A stretch of 64,000 bases of DNA from Osedax fenrisi (lineage: Eukaryota; Annelida; Polychaeta; Sabellida; Siboglinidae). The notes beneath the pieces were generated by a model, which was not told the DNA's origin, did no database searches, and saw only the letters and a list, made by a program, of their open reading frames with translations. Of the stretch, positions 10,496 to 20,377 are shown piece after piece. Each line of letters opens with the position of its first letter. Position 1 is the first letter of the stretch. The stretch covers positions 5,392,293 through 5,456,292 of the forward strand of contig OZ025241.1 of NCBI GenBank assembly GCA_964019155.1, given 5' to 3'. The position numbers and the translations under genes are program-made.

Positions 10496-10684
10496 CTATT
10501 CAATTTGTCGGACTAGAAGCTGGCCAACAAGTTTAGATACATGTAATTCACGAAGACGATACCGGAGGCGATCCAGGATAGCATACGGAGGACGTCTAGG
10601 GCGGTAACGAAGATGATCTTGAACATATTCATGAAGATATTCATCTAGCCAAGCAGGAAAAAACTACTGATGATCTTAATTATC
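10496..10684 (-). CDS. Exon cassette copy 2, best preserved
   Basis: Minus-strand terminal exon candidate. The acceptor TTTATAATTTCAG ends at 10685. In phase 0 the frame holds two stops within its first seven codons, so the true acceptor may be the AG at 10664-10665, giving FFPAWLDEYLHEYVQDHL, then RYRPRRPPYAILDRLRYRLR, then a C-terminal VSKLVGQLLVRQIE and TAG. That makes 56 residues, basic in the middle and probably helical at the end. Differences from copies 1 and 3 include several silent changes, which supports this strand. No family is recognised. Upstream exons would lie at higher coordinates and were not identified. Confidence 0.45.
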
Positions 10685-10747
10685 CTGAAATTATAAATTG
10701 TATATTAATAAATCAATTATCATGACACTATAATATTTATATGTATA

Positions 10748-10915
10748 TACTAACGTCTAACTTCTACATCTTGACTATTCAATTTGTCGGACTAGAAGCT
10801 GGCCAACAATTTAGATACATGCCATTCACGAAGACGATACCGGAGGCGATCCCGGATAGCATACGATGGACGTCTAGGGCGATAACGAAGATTATCTTGA
10901 ACATATTTACATGTA
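10748..10915 (-). pseudogene. Exon cassette copy 3, frameshifted
   Basis: A tandem copy of the cassette directly upstream of copy 2 on the minus strand. It keeps YVQDNLRYRPRRPSYAIRD and LRYRLREWHVSKLLASF, but one base is missing relative to copy 2 near 10812, so the frame ends early at TAG 10792-10794. The amino-terminal part and acceptor are lost. The antisense frame on the plus strand is also open here (64 codons), so strand choice rests on the comparison with copies 1 and 2. Confidence 0.45.
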
Positions 10916-11057
10916 AATATTTGCGTTATTTTTGATGATACTAGGATACTGCCCTTAAAGAATATTGTTAAACATTTTTCAAAGTTTTAAAATATATTTT
11001 ATTTATAATAATTAAGTGGCGGTATACTGGTATATAGTGATACTAAATAAATCGTGT

Positions 11058-11200
11058 ATATATATATATATATGTATATTAATGCTGTAAAATTTAAAAT
11101 AATATATTAATTAATAATTATTAAAATAATATATAATTAATAATATACAATTAATTGTTATTAATTAATAATTATAATTGAATAATAGTATACATAGTAT
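11058..11200. repeat. AT satellite unit, inverted relative to 16.8-17.5 kb
   Basis: (TA)n then ATTAATGCTGTAAAATTT and an AATTATTAATATATAATTAA-type unit. The reverse complement of this boundary is at 17505-17545 (ATTTTACAGCACTAATGTAT). The two may be the ends of one element interrupted by LINE A. Confidence 0.5.
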
Positions 11201-11879
11201 AATATTTATTTGTATATTATATACTTAATATACCATATATGGTTACACACATATATGTGTATGTACATCGTACACTGTACAAATGTTTTATATGTGAATA
11301 TAAATGAATAGTAATCAAGCAAGCATTGTATAATTATAATCCCTTGCTGACCTAGATAACTTTGTGCATAGTAAATTATCTTATGATCATTATTCATGTT
11401 TCGTGAGTCGACTATGATCATAGTTAAATATAGAATATTCACCTTTACTTTACTTTTAATTACTTTGTTTACATAGCAACCAAATATAGACGTGTTATTT
11501 ACAGCTTAGCTTTTAAATATATTTTAATTGTATTATTATTATAAAGATAAGTACGTATTCATTTATTTGTTATATTATATATTATATTAATTTTTATTTA
11601 CATATTAATATCCAACTTGTTTTGAAATACATAATAGTTGTCTTTAAATTATAATAATTTCTTATTCAGATATAATTATATTTAGGATTTGTTTTCATTT
11701 TTAACAACAAAACAAAATTTAATAAAAATAAAAAATAAATAAATAATAATTACAAAGATCATAGAATTATATATTTTTTTTTAATTTGATATAATTCAGA
11801 TATATATATTGTTTATGTATATTTATAATTAGATCTATTATTTATTCGTATCAAATTGATAAATTTTTGTTATCATAAT
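11201..11879. other. AT-rich spacer, no gene seen
   Basis: A minus-strand open frame of 78 codons at 11206-11442 has AT-driven composition and no features, and is not called. Confidence 0.5.
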
Positions 11880-12082
11880 ATATAAATTTGATATACTCCC
11901 GTGGATCTCCCGTGGGAATTTACTTTTGGTAGTTGGATCTGCAAAACTTCATTTGAGGTTAGCTACCATTTATCACTTACATAGTATCATACTATGTAAC
12001 ATAGTCTGCTGTTTTGCCTATATTACTACAGATCATAAAAAGCATTGATAAAGACCTGAGAAACGAGTAACCTGATAAAAAC

Positions 12083-13036
12083 ATGGATTCAAAATGCATT
12101 CACTGCAACACATCGACAAAAGCTCAAGCATCACATGCTGAAGGACACGTCGTCGTATGCAGATGTACAGCTACAATCCACTATAGATGTCTTTATCCGG
12201 CGAAAGAAATATCGATGCAATGGGGTAATAAAAACTCACCTTCAAAACTATTAATAGCATTTATGCAATCAATAGCCTTTAAATATACATGCCCTACCTG
12301 CCGTACTACTAATAATACACCGATACCAACTACTAATACTATACCCATACTAACTATTAATACTACACCCATACCAACTACTAATACTACACCCATAACA
12401 ACTAATATTACTACACTCATAACTACTACTAACCATAATACAACGACTACATCTACTACGTCTAATAACATAACTATTGAAAATAAACTAAATGATATAA
12501 TGCAAATACTAGACATACATACTATTCAGATTAACAATATCAAAAAACGGAATACTACAACACCAACAAAACTAACGAATAAGACACTCACTACCTCATA
12601 TGCACAAACCGCCAATACACCTACTACTAACCATAATAATACCGACATAAGATTGATTACCGATACTGATACCAACAATACTGCTACTACACTAACTGCC
12701 ACCACACAAACTACTGTTACTAACGCTACATACAATACAAAATTTGAGGACAACATAAACACAATACTAGCTACACTTAAATCACATACACAACAAATCC
12801 AATCCTTAATGACTCACAATAATAATTTAACAAATAAAATAAACAACAATATTTCCCATCATGACACTCATTTTACACCAACATTACTTACTTCACCACC
12901 ACATACTAACTACAATACTCACTTCCCACATATAACCAAAACTCTAAAACATAACACACACACAAACTACATAAACATTCCTAAACCTATAAACCACCAC
13001 AGAGACTGTATACAGACAACTTTACTCATAACTTGA
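12083..13036 (+). CDS. LINE A ORF1, N-terminal part with PHD-like zinc finger
   Basis: ATG at 12083; 317 codons to TGA. Residues 5-73 carry Cys5, Cys8, Cys26, Cys28, His33, Cys36, Cys70 and Cys73, the C4HC3 order of a PHD finger. PHD-type ORF1 proteins are known in CR1/L2-group LINEs. Residues about 75-140 are a Thr/Asn/Pro-rich low-complexity tract built on repeats of ACTACTAATACTACACCCAT type. A helix with coiled-coil look (NKLNDIMQILDIHTIQINNI) follows at about 133-155. The reading frame ends where the next ORF begins in the -1 frame; the overlap 12985-13036 is the place of the shift. The product probably binds LINE RNA or chromatin. Confidence 0.75.
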   Translation: MDSKCIHCNTSTKAQASHAEGHVVVCRCTATIHYRCLYPAKEISMQWGNKNSPSKLLIAFMQSIAFKYTCPTCRTTNNTPIPTTNTIPILTINTTPIPTTNTTPITTNITTLITTTNHNTTTTSTTSNNITIENKLNDIMQILDIHTIQINNIKKRNTTTPTKLTNKTLTTSYAQTANTPTTNHNNTDIRLITDTDTNNTATTLTATTQTTVTNATYNTKFEDNINTILATLKSHTQQIQSLMTHNNNLTNKINNNISHHDTHFTPTLLTSPPHTNYNTHFPHITKTLKHNTHTNYINIPKPINHHRDCIQTTLLIT

Positions 13037-13737
13037 TACAACCTAATATTAATAACCTCAATACTAATCTCCTAAAAATTAACCGTAATGAAATTAACCG
13101 TAATGAAATTAACCGTAATGAAATTAACCGTAATGAAATTAACCGTACTGAAATACCTAATAGAAATGTTTATAATAACCATTTCTCTCCTATTAACCTA
13201 AACTATAACAACAGACCCCAACCAATAACCTTCTTAAAACCGAAATTACCAAATAATACCAATCTAACTGTCACTATTGAAAACATTGACAAGACTAACA
13301 TGAATCGCACATACATAAACAAACTACTAACTGATTTAAATATAAATAAAAACACTGTTGCACTTGTGTCTTTCGGGAACACCAGCTGCGTCATCACATT
13401 CACAACTTACACAGCTAAATACTACTTCACAAATCTAAATTTTAAATTAAAAAATACACCATATAACAAACTATTCATACACAATTTACTGACACCTATT
13501 AAGATCCGCCAAAAAAACATTTATTACCATGCAGATAAATCTGGGAAACTGTATGATTACAAATGCGTTTTAAATCTAGAGAATGACACCTACGAATTAC
13601 GACTTAGACGTACTGATAACACGACTGACTGGAAAAACAAACCACTGATACCGACTGACACACAAAAAATTGAATGGCAAAATTCCCTAAACTCATTTAA
13701 ATTTGATCGAACAAAAAATACGAACAAAACGACATGA
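13033..13737 (+). CDS. LINE A ORF1, C-terminal part with RRM-like domain
   Basis: Open from 12985 (no ATG), so it is the continuation of ORF1 after a frameshift and not a separate gene. It starts with five near-perfect 15-bp units at about 13078-13150, read as NRNEI repeats. Residues around 80-160 have an RRM-like strand-helix-strand look (LTVTIENIDKTNMNRTYINK, then VALVSFGNTSCVITF), typical of LINE ORF1 RNA-binding domains. The final part is basic. It ends ...KTT with TGA at 13735-13737, followed by CTA, and the ORF2 reading continues in the same frame. Confidence 0.65.
   Translation: MIQPNINNLNTNLLKINRNEINRNEINRNEINRNEINRTEIPNRNVYNNHFSPINLNYNNRPQPITFLKPKLPNNTNLTVTIENIDKTNMNRTYINKLLTDLNINKNTVALVSFGNTSCVITFTTYTAKYYFTNLNFKLKNTPYNKLFIHNLLTPIKIRQKNIYYHADKSGKLYDYKCVLNLENDTYELRLRRTDNTTDWKNKPLIPTDTQKIEWQNSLNSFKFDRTKNTNKTT
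13078..13150 (+). repeat. In-frame 15-bp minisatellite
   Basis: Five near-identical copies of AACCGTAATGAAATT within LINE A ORF1, read as NRNEI. Confidence 0.9.
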
Positions 13738-16026
13738 CTATCATCCAATGCAAACTTACTGACCACACTGATAAATGCTAGATCTATATCAAAAAATATT
13801 GACTTAATAATTTCATACATATCTAGTAAACCTTACAATATTATAGCTTTGACTGAAACTTGGCTGAATGCTAAAAATAAAATAATCCCTGTCGAACTTG
13901 AAAATTTAGGTTACACCATGATATCTAAAAATAGAGATGATGGAAGAAATGCCGGTGGTGTTGCTTTGTTAATACAAAAAGACATCATCGTCACATCATC
14001 CAAAGTCTACCAATCGACTACCTGTGACTTACTACTTACAAAAATAAAACATAACAATCTTTCACTGTCCCTACTTCTGATATATAGACCACCAAATAAT
14101 GATTACCGTTCCTTCATTACTGACTTTACTGACATTATACATGACCACTCTACCGAAAATCTTTTAATACTTGGAGATTTTAACTTTCACGTAAATACGG
14201 ACTTACTACATCACTATAAATTCAAAATGAATTACAATGAACTAAACCTCACTCAACATGTAAACTTCCCAACGCACATTCATGGAAATACCCTTGACTT
14301 AATTCTAACCTTCACTGACTCTAAACTGTTAAACAAACCCCCTGTCAGACATACTTTACTTACTGACCATTATTCCATTGATTTCACCATTACAATGCCA
14401 TACACTACACCTAAACGAACAACAATCACATACAGAAACATCAACAAAATAAACTATGATGACTTTAAAAACGATATAAATAAATCAGTTATTTCATGTC
14501 ACTTAACAGCCTACTCACTAACTGAATTACTAACAGACTTACTCAACAAACATGCACCACTTAAAACTAACTACTTAACCAAACACGATAACCAGCCCTG
14601 GTTTAACTCAGATCTAGGGAAATTGAAACATATTTTTAGAACTCAAAATAAGAAATATTTAAAACACCCAACAATAATTAACCGAACTCAACTGCAGAAA
14701 TCCAGATACACTTACAGAACACTTTTAAATCAAACCAAAACAGACTACATTAAAAACAAAATAAACCATTCACAACATGACTACAAGAAACTATTCAACA
14801 TTACCAAAACACTTTTAGGCAAGAAAAATAAAATAAGTCTTCCCACTACAAATCTAGATAAAACACTATGCACTAGATTTGGTGATTTTTTCTCTGAAAA
14901 AGTAGAAAAACTTTGCTATAATCTAGATTTACAACGACAATTACTACCAACTGATACGCCAATCCTAACTACAAACTGCAAACACACATTTACAGAATTT
15001 GAACGACCTACTATAACTGATATCTATAACTTAATTGTTACAGCAAAGACAACATCTCCTTCTGACCCTATTCCACTGAAAATGACTAAAATACTGGCTT
15101 CTACACTAGCTCCCATTTATAAACAAATAATTTATACTTCATTAATGACTGGTGAAATACCCAATAATTTAAAATACGCAATTATCAATCCTTACTTAAA
15201 AAAACCAGATTTAGATGTTGAAGTACTGAGTAATTATAGACCAGTATCTCAACTTCCATTACTTTCTAAAATTCTAGAAAAAATTGTAAACAAACAAATA
15301 ATATCATATTTAAATACTTATGACTTACTAGACAGAAGACAAAATGCATTCCGAAAGAATCACAGTACAGAAACGACACTACTATCACTCTTTGACGACT
15401 TATACAAATCACTAGACAGCAACTTACCGATACAACTGATACTACTGGACTTATCTGCCGCTTTTGACACTATCGACTTTGACATTTTAATAGAAAGACT
15501 TAGATCTATCGGTATAGGGAAGGTACCTATCAAATGGTTTTCAAATTTTATCCGGGGTCGGAGTTTTTCTATTAAAATAAACGAAACATTATCACAACCT
15601 TATGCTATTAAATATGGAGTCCCACAGGGTTCCACTCTTTCTCCCATACTATTTTCCATTTATTTACTTCCACTCAACAAACTACTGACTAACTTCCCTC
15701 ACGTGAACTATAATCTTTACGCTGACGACATAGAATTACACGCCCAATTCATTCACTCAATTAACTTACAATCATGTTTAACCTCACTGCAAATTTGGCT
15801 TACAAAAAATAATTTGTTATTAAATCCAACAAAAACTGAACTAATCAACTTTATAACCAATTCCACGATCAATACTACAGTTCCACTAATAAATATAAAT
15901 AACATAAATATAATACCGACTGAAAATACAAAATACTTAGGTTTCCACTTTACTAACAAACTCGACTTTACTAAACATATCAGTAAAATGAAACAAACTT
16001 CTTCCTTTCATATATATATAATTTAA
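13738..16026 (+). CDS. LINE A ORF2: endonuclease and reverse transcriptase
   Basis: In frame with ORF1 behind the TGA, with no ATG before the endonuclease motifs. Numbering codon 13849 (TTG) as 1: LINARSIS lies before it, ALTETWL at the start, IYRPPN near 80, LGDFNFH at about 108-114, TDH at 172-174 (the catalytic His zone), then the linker. The reverse transcriptase has NYRPVSQLPLLSKILEKIV near 465, LLDLSAAFDT near 535, GVPQGSTLSPILFSIYL near 590 and the catalytic YADD at 624-627. The open frame stops at 16024-16026 because of a TA-repeat length change. In the cell the protein nicks target DNA and reverse-transcribes LINE RNA. Confidence 0.85.
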   Translation, partial: LSSNANLLTTLINARSISKNIDLIISYISSKPYNIIALTETWLNAKNKIIPVELENLGYTMISKNRDDGRNAGGVALLIQKDIIVTSSKVYQSTTCDLLLTKIKHNNLSLSLLLIYRPPNNDYRSFITDFTDIIHDHSTENLLILGDFNFHVNTDLLHHYKFKMNYNELNLTQHVNFPTHIHGNTLDLILTFTDSKLLNKPPVRHTLLTDHYSIDFTITMPYTTPKRTTITYRNINKINYDDFKNDINKSVISCHLTAYSLTELLTDLLNKHAPLKTNYLTKHDNQPWFNSDLGKLKHIFRTQNKKYLKHPTIINRTQLQKSRYTYRTLLNQTKTDYIKNKINHSQHDYKKLFNITKTLLGKKNKISLPTTNLDKTLCTRFGDFFSEKVEKLCYNLDLQRQLLPTDTPILTTNCKHTFTEFERPTITDIYNLIVTAKTTSPSDPIPLKMTKILASTLAPIYKQIIYTSLMTGEIPNNLKYAIINPYLKKPDLDVEVLSNYRPVSQLPLLSKILEKIVNKQIISYLNTYDLLDRRQNAFRKNHSTETTLLSLFDDLYKSLDSNLPIQLILLDLSAAFDTIDFDILIERLRSIGIGKVPIKWFSNFIRGRSFSIKINETLSQPYAIKYGVPQGSTLSPILFSIYLLPLNKLLTNFPHVNYNLYADDIELHAQFIHSINLQSCLTSLQIWLTKNNLLLNPTKTELINFITNSTINTTVPLININNINIIPTENTKYLGFHFTNKLDFTKHISKMKQTSSFHIYII

Positions 16027-16571
16027 AAAAACTAAGACCATACTTAACCAAACATACAGCTATAATTCTATCAAATTCACTGATAATGTATAGATTTCTA
16101 TAATGTAACTCTTTACTAGCCGGAGAAAACAAAACAGTTACTAAAAATATTGACCGATTAGTAAATAGAACTACTAGAATTATTTTTAATCTAAAAAACA
16201 CAGATTACACTACTAGCATTACGAACTTACGGAAATCACTAAACTGGCTACCTATAATTGACAACATCAACATTAAACTACTAACTATACTTTACAAAAC
16301 TACAAAAACAACTCAACCTCATAATTTACATACTTTACTTCACAAACAAACCACTAACAGACAACTGAGACAAACATATAGACTTGACATACCGACTACA
16401 CGACTACGAAAGTACGGTAACAAACGATTTAGCTGGAGAGGTGCAACTCTCTGGAATAAACTTCCCCAATCCATACGCAAAGAAGATATCTCAATCACCA
16501 ATTTCAAATATAAACTCAAGGAGCTATTCAAACGTTCCCCACTAAAATACCACATATCTAACCCTCTTTGA
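16020..16571 (+). pseudogene. LINE A ORF2 C-terminus after a frameshift
   Basis: The ORF2 protein resumes in another frame right after TATATATATA at 16011-16020. Two extra TA units would explain the shift. It reads NLKKLRPYLTKHTAIILSNS, has one TAA at 16101-16103, then SLNWLPIIDNINIKLLTILY and the family C-terminal pattern RGATLWNKLPQSIR, ending at TGA 16569-16571. Without these two lesions the ORF2 would be about 945 residues long, normal for the family. Confidence 0.8.
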
Positions 16572-16769
16572 AATGTAATCGTGTTATTATATTATTATAT
16601 TTAAGAATGTTATTTTATTTTATTATATTATTTTTACGGATGATCGTTAAATCACGGAACCCACACCTGTAAACTGTTCGACAAACAGTAAAACACATTG
16701 TAGAATATTATATTAATCTTTGTGTATAAATAAATACTATTACTACTACTACTACCTAACTTAGCGCGT

Positions 16770-17545
16770 AATAATTATTATAATAATATATAAATAATAA
16801 TTACTAATATACAATTAATTATTATTACTAAAAAATTATTATTGATAAATAATTATTAAGATAATATATAATTAATAATTATTAATATATAATTAAATTT
16901 TATTAATTAATAATAAGTATTGATAAATAATTATTAATTAGTAAATTATAATTGAATAATTATTAAAATAATATATAATTAATAATTAATAATATACAAT
17001 TAATTAGTATTACTTAATAATAATTATTGATAAATAATTATTAATTAATAAATTAGAATTGAATAATTATTAAAATAATATATAATTAATATTTATTAAT
17101 ATATAATTAATTGTTATTAATTAATAATAAGTATTGATAAAGAATTAATAATCAGTAAATAAGAATTGAATAATTATTAAAATAATACATAATTAATAAT
17201 TTATAATATAACATTAATTGTATTAATTAATAATAAGTATTGATAAATAATTATTAATTAATAATTATTAATATATAATTTATTTTTATTATTTAATAAT
17301 AAGTATTGATAAATAATTATTAATTAGTAAATTAAAATTGAATAATTATTAAAATAATATATAATTAATAATTATTAATATATAATTAATTGTTAATTAA
17401 TAATAAGTATTGATATATAATTAATAATAAGTATTGATAAATAATTATTAATTAGTAAATTAGAATTGAATAATTAATAATTATTAAAATACTATATAAT
17501 ATTAATTAATAATTTTACAGCACTAATGTATATATATATATATAT
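16770..17545. repeat. AT satellite array, ~105-bp unit
   Basis: Some six or seven degenerate units containing AATAATAAGTATTGATAAAT and GAATTGAATAATTATTAAAA. It is bounded on the right by ATTTTACAGCACTAATGTAT. One related unit in inverse orientation lies at 11058-11180. Confidence 0.75.
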
Positions 17546-18046
17546 AATGATATTATTAATAGTTGTATGTTATCTATAGATATTATAATTATAACTTATA
17601 CACATATTCCCATATAATGTTTATATTATATATTTATACATATTATAATATTTATTTGTATATAATATACTTAATTTAATATTTGTATACTATATATATA
17701 ATATATATTATATATTATAATAAATAAGTTATATTAAATGATCAAAATAATAATGTATTTATTGTAAAATTCCAGGTTAAAGATTGTTATTAATTTGTAT
17801 TTGCCTAGTTGTAAACCAGTTGCAATTTTATAATAATGCATAACAATATTTACACATGTTACACATAATTTGACACTTTGATATTATATATAATATATAG
17901 TATAATATGGTATAATATAGTATAATATTAATATGATTATTTCATAAATTCCTAAATTTGTACTATAAATACATTATTATTTTGAATCAATTATATATAA
18001 TATATCAATTATCGATTATATTATATAAATTATAAAATATAATATA
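17546..18046. other. AT-rich spacer, no gene seen
   Basis: TA-rich simple sequence. ATAATATTTATTTGTATAT at about 17643 also occurs near 11200. Confidence 0.5.
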
Positions 18047-18610
18047 TATTATATATATATATATATATATAGTATCAAACTATAAAATTAAGTTTATTAT
18101 ATACAAATAAATATTATAAAATTACAACTGGATTACAACTGCGTTTTAGTACATCCCATAATATTAATATATAATTATGCATAAAGGACATAGAGCTAGA
18201 GAGCTTTTCTCTAGCTCTATGATAAAGGATAACACTTAACAATTATATAAGTATATATGTTTATATTTAACAATAAGATTAATATATTACCTTATTAAAT
18301 CAACTCGTAGTATATATGATATATAATCTAAATATTGGTAAGTTGTCTTCAAAGGAAGTAGAATAAAAGGAAGTGTACATATAAGGAAATAAATAAACAA
18401 TACCGTTAATTTCAATTTTCGCGCCATACACAATAACCTGCGCATTGGATGATACAATGGATGATGCAATGGGCGACGCCATTTGGGCGTGTCTTGTCGT
18501 AACGCTTCATTTCACATATTATCACGACATGTATGCTATAATACAATCGTGTTATGCTATGTACATCTATTTATAGATATGTGGTAGAACAACTGTATAA
18601 TATCTATGTA
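18047..18610. repeat. Hairpin-bearing repeat, copy 1
   Basis: (TA)n, then AGTATCAAACTATAAAATTA, ACAACTGGATTACAACTGCG, a hairpin at 18187-18222 (ATAGAGCTAGAGA / TCTCTAGCTCTAT) and about 380 bases of downstream sequence also found after copy 3. On the minus strand 18300-18482 opens for 60 codons (MASPIASSIVSSNAQVIVYG...), but the equivalent frame is broken in the other copy, so it is not called a gene. Confidence 0.8.
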
Positions 18611-18652
18611 TATCTATAATATATGTGTGTGTATCTGTTCGTGTGAATATAC

Positions 18653-18654
<2 letters not shown>

Positions 18655-18710
<56 letters not shown>

Positions 18711-18892
18711 TATACTATACTATAGTATCAAAGTATAAAATTAAGTATATTATATACAAATAAATATTATAAAATTACAACTGGATTACAACTGCGTTTT
18801 AGTACATCCCATACTATTAATATATAATTATGCATAAAGGATATAGAGCTAGAGAGCTTTTCTCTAGCTCTATGATAAAGTATAACACCTTA
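18655..18892. repeat. Hairpin-bearing repeat, copy 2 (short)
   Basis: About 27 TA units, ACTATACTATAGTATCAAAG, the ACAACTGGATTACAACTGCG block and the hairpin at about 18845-18880. It is almost identical to copy 3, which follows directly, so this is a recent tandem duplication of ~241 bases. Confidence 0.9.
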
Positions 18893-18893
18893 T

Positions 18894-18956
<63 letters not shown>

Positions 18957-19540
18957 TATACTATACTATAGTATCAAAGTATAAAATTAAGTATATTATA
19001 TACAAATAAATATTATAAAATTACAACTGGATTACAACTGCGTTTTAGTACATCCCATACTATTAATATATAATTATGCATAAAGGATATAGAGCTAGAG
19101 AGCTTTTCTCTAGCTCTATGATAAAGTATAACACCTATCAATTATATATGTTATATTTTTATATTTAACAATACTATTTTATATTAACTTATTAAATCAA
19201 CTTGTAATAAACAATCTAAATATTGATAAATTGTCAATATAGGAAGTGTAATACATAGGAAGAATTAGAAAATAATGAAGTAATTAATCAATACCGTTAA
19301 TATCAATTTTCACGCTAAACACAATTTCCATAATAACACACTCATCGATATAAAGAAAGTCACTTTCTTTATATGATGAACACACTTAACTGGGTGTGGT
19401 GGGTGACGCAATTAGCGTGAATTTTCGTAATGCTTCATTTCATACAGTATTTACGACATGTATGATATAATACATTCGTGGAATGCTATGAACCTCTATT
19501 TATAGATATGTAGAAGAAAAACTAGAAAATATCTAGTATT
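18893..19540. repeat. Hairpin-bearing repeat, copy 3
   Basis: Starts with (TA)n and the same block as copy 2, with the hairpin at about 19087-19122. It is followed to about 19540 by a diverged copy of the region 18240-18610 (shared AATACCGTTAATWTCAATTT and TTTATAGATATGTRGWAGAA). A further small inverted repeat AAAGAAAGTCACTTTCTTT lies at 19354-19372. Confidence 0.85.
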
Positions 19541-19740
19541 TATTGCGTATTAATCATATTATTTATAGTTATTTTACCTAATTATATCTTATATACATAT
19601 TCCATTATAATAATGTATATTTACAAACTAATGAACTAATTAGTTCATTAGTGCATTAGTACTTTAATGTGGGATGTGAAATAAATCACAGAAATATTAA
19701 ACAGAAATAAGTGTATACATTAACACTAATAGATGGTATA

Positions 19741-19772
<32 letters not shown>

Positions 19773-19860
19773 ATTTATTTATTGAAATCTCATATATATA
19801 TTGAAATCAATACAAATATCGAATGTTTATATCAAATACAACGAATGTTGTTATATATTT
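19541..19860. other. AT-rich spacer, no gene seen
   Basis: Simple AT sequence with a short (TA)n near 19740. Confidence 0.5.
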
Positions 19861-20026
19861 TACGATGACGCGCAACGCGTTTGGTTGCTTGGGATGGTAA
19901 GTACGCTATATAATTTAAAGTAAACTTTGATATTTTAATGAAGGTGAACTTGATGAAATAGTATATGAATATATAGAGGATAGTGATAATGATACAGGAT
20001 TAACTGGATACAAGTTTCAAAAATGA
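19861..20026 (+). CDS. Two exon-like patches, unknown host gene
   Basis: Patch one ends GGGATG followed by a consensus-like donor GTAAGT at 19897. Upstream it reads MTRNAFGCLG from ATG 19865 or YDDAQRVWLLGM in the adjacent frame. Patch two is open at 19931-20026, reading NEGELDEIVYEYIEDSDNDT, then GLTGYKFQK and TGA; it is acidic and protein-like. The splice phases of the two patches do not match simply, so they are reported together only as a candidate locus. Similar protein-like patches follow at 20282-20340 (HEFNTTSYMDDSDVEN) and 20466-20560 (HDMVLEVLKMGIKYLSQ, then TGA, DDYGNIIEIR). Confidence 0.3.
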
Positions 20027-20336
20027 CAAATCGTAATAGCGTATAACCAAGAATATATAATATAAGAATTATAAAATTCAATTTAATCGTAGGAAATTTT
20101 CCAAGAACACAACAATTTTGCGAAGCATTTCACGAAGCAATATTTTGTGATTTATTCTTCAGAAAACCTCTGATATGAAGTCAAAGTAGTCATATTTAAT
20201 TATAGTAAACACAAACACCCATGGACTACTATAAATATACTGAATATTAAAGTGCAATTATTATTTAAAATATGTATATAATATTGCCATGAATTCAATA
20301 CCACTTCTTATATGGATGATAGTGATGTGGAGAATA

Positions 20337-20339
<3 letters not shown>

Positions 20340-20377
<38 letters not shown>

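Larger units (their letters stand above)
11880..16760 (+). mobile_element. LINE A: near-complete L2/CR1-like retrotransposon
   Basis: A GC-richer 5' leader (from about 11890, with a repeated CCCGTGG), ORF1 with a PHD-like finger and an RNA-binding-like C-terminal part, ORF2 with apurinic-type endonuclease and reverse transcriptase, a 3' UTR of about 190 bases and a (TAC)n tail at 16738-16755. Damage is light: one shift in ORF1, one shift at a (TA)n in ORF2 and one TAA near 16101. By family knowledge it copies itself by target-primed reverse transcription. Remains of related elements occur at 28.5, 32.1, 35.5, 40.2, 46.4, 51.6, 53.8 and 63.1 kb. Confidence 0.85.

Noticed and set aside
10664..10678. 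TAA and TAG within exon cassette copy 2 as a sign of a reassigned code
   Set aside because: All LINE ORFs use TAA, TAG and TGA only as ends or scattered lesions; a downstream acceptor or decay explains the stops.
12193..12762. Two long minus-strand frames rich in Val
   Set aside because: Antisense of the Thr/Asn-rich ORF1 repeats of LINE A; composition artefact.
18287..18482. Two overlapping 60-codon minus-strand frames
   Set aside because: They lie in a duplicated repeat whose other copy lacks the frame.
16770..19140. CRISPR-like array of repeats
   Set aside because: Units are variable-length AT satellite and tandem duplications without regular repeat-spacer structure, in a eukaryotic context.
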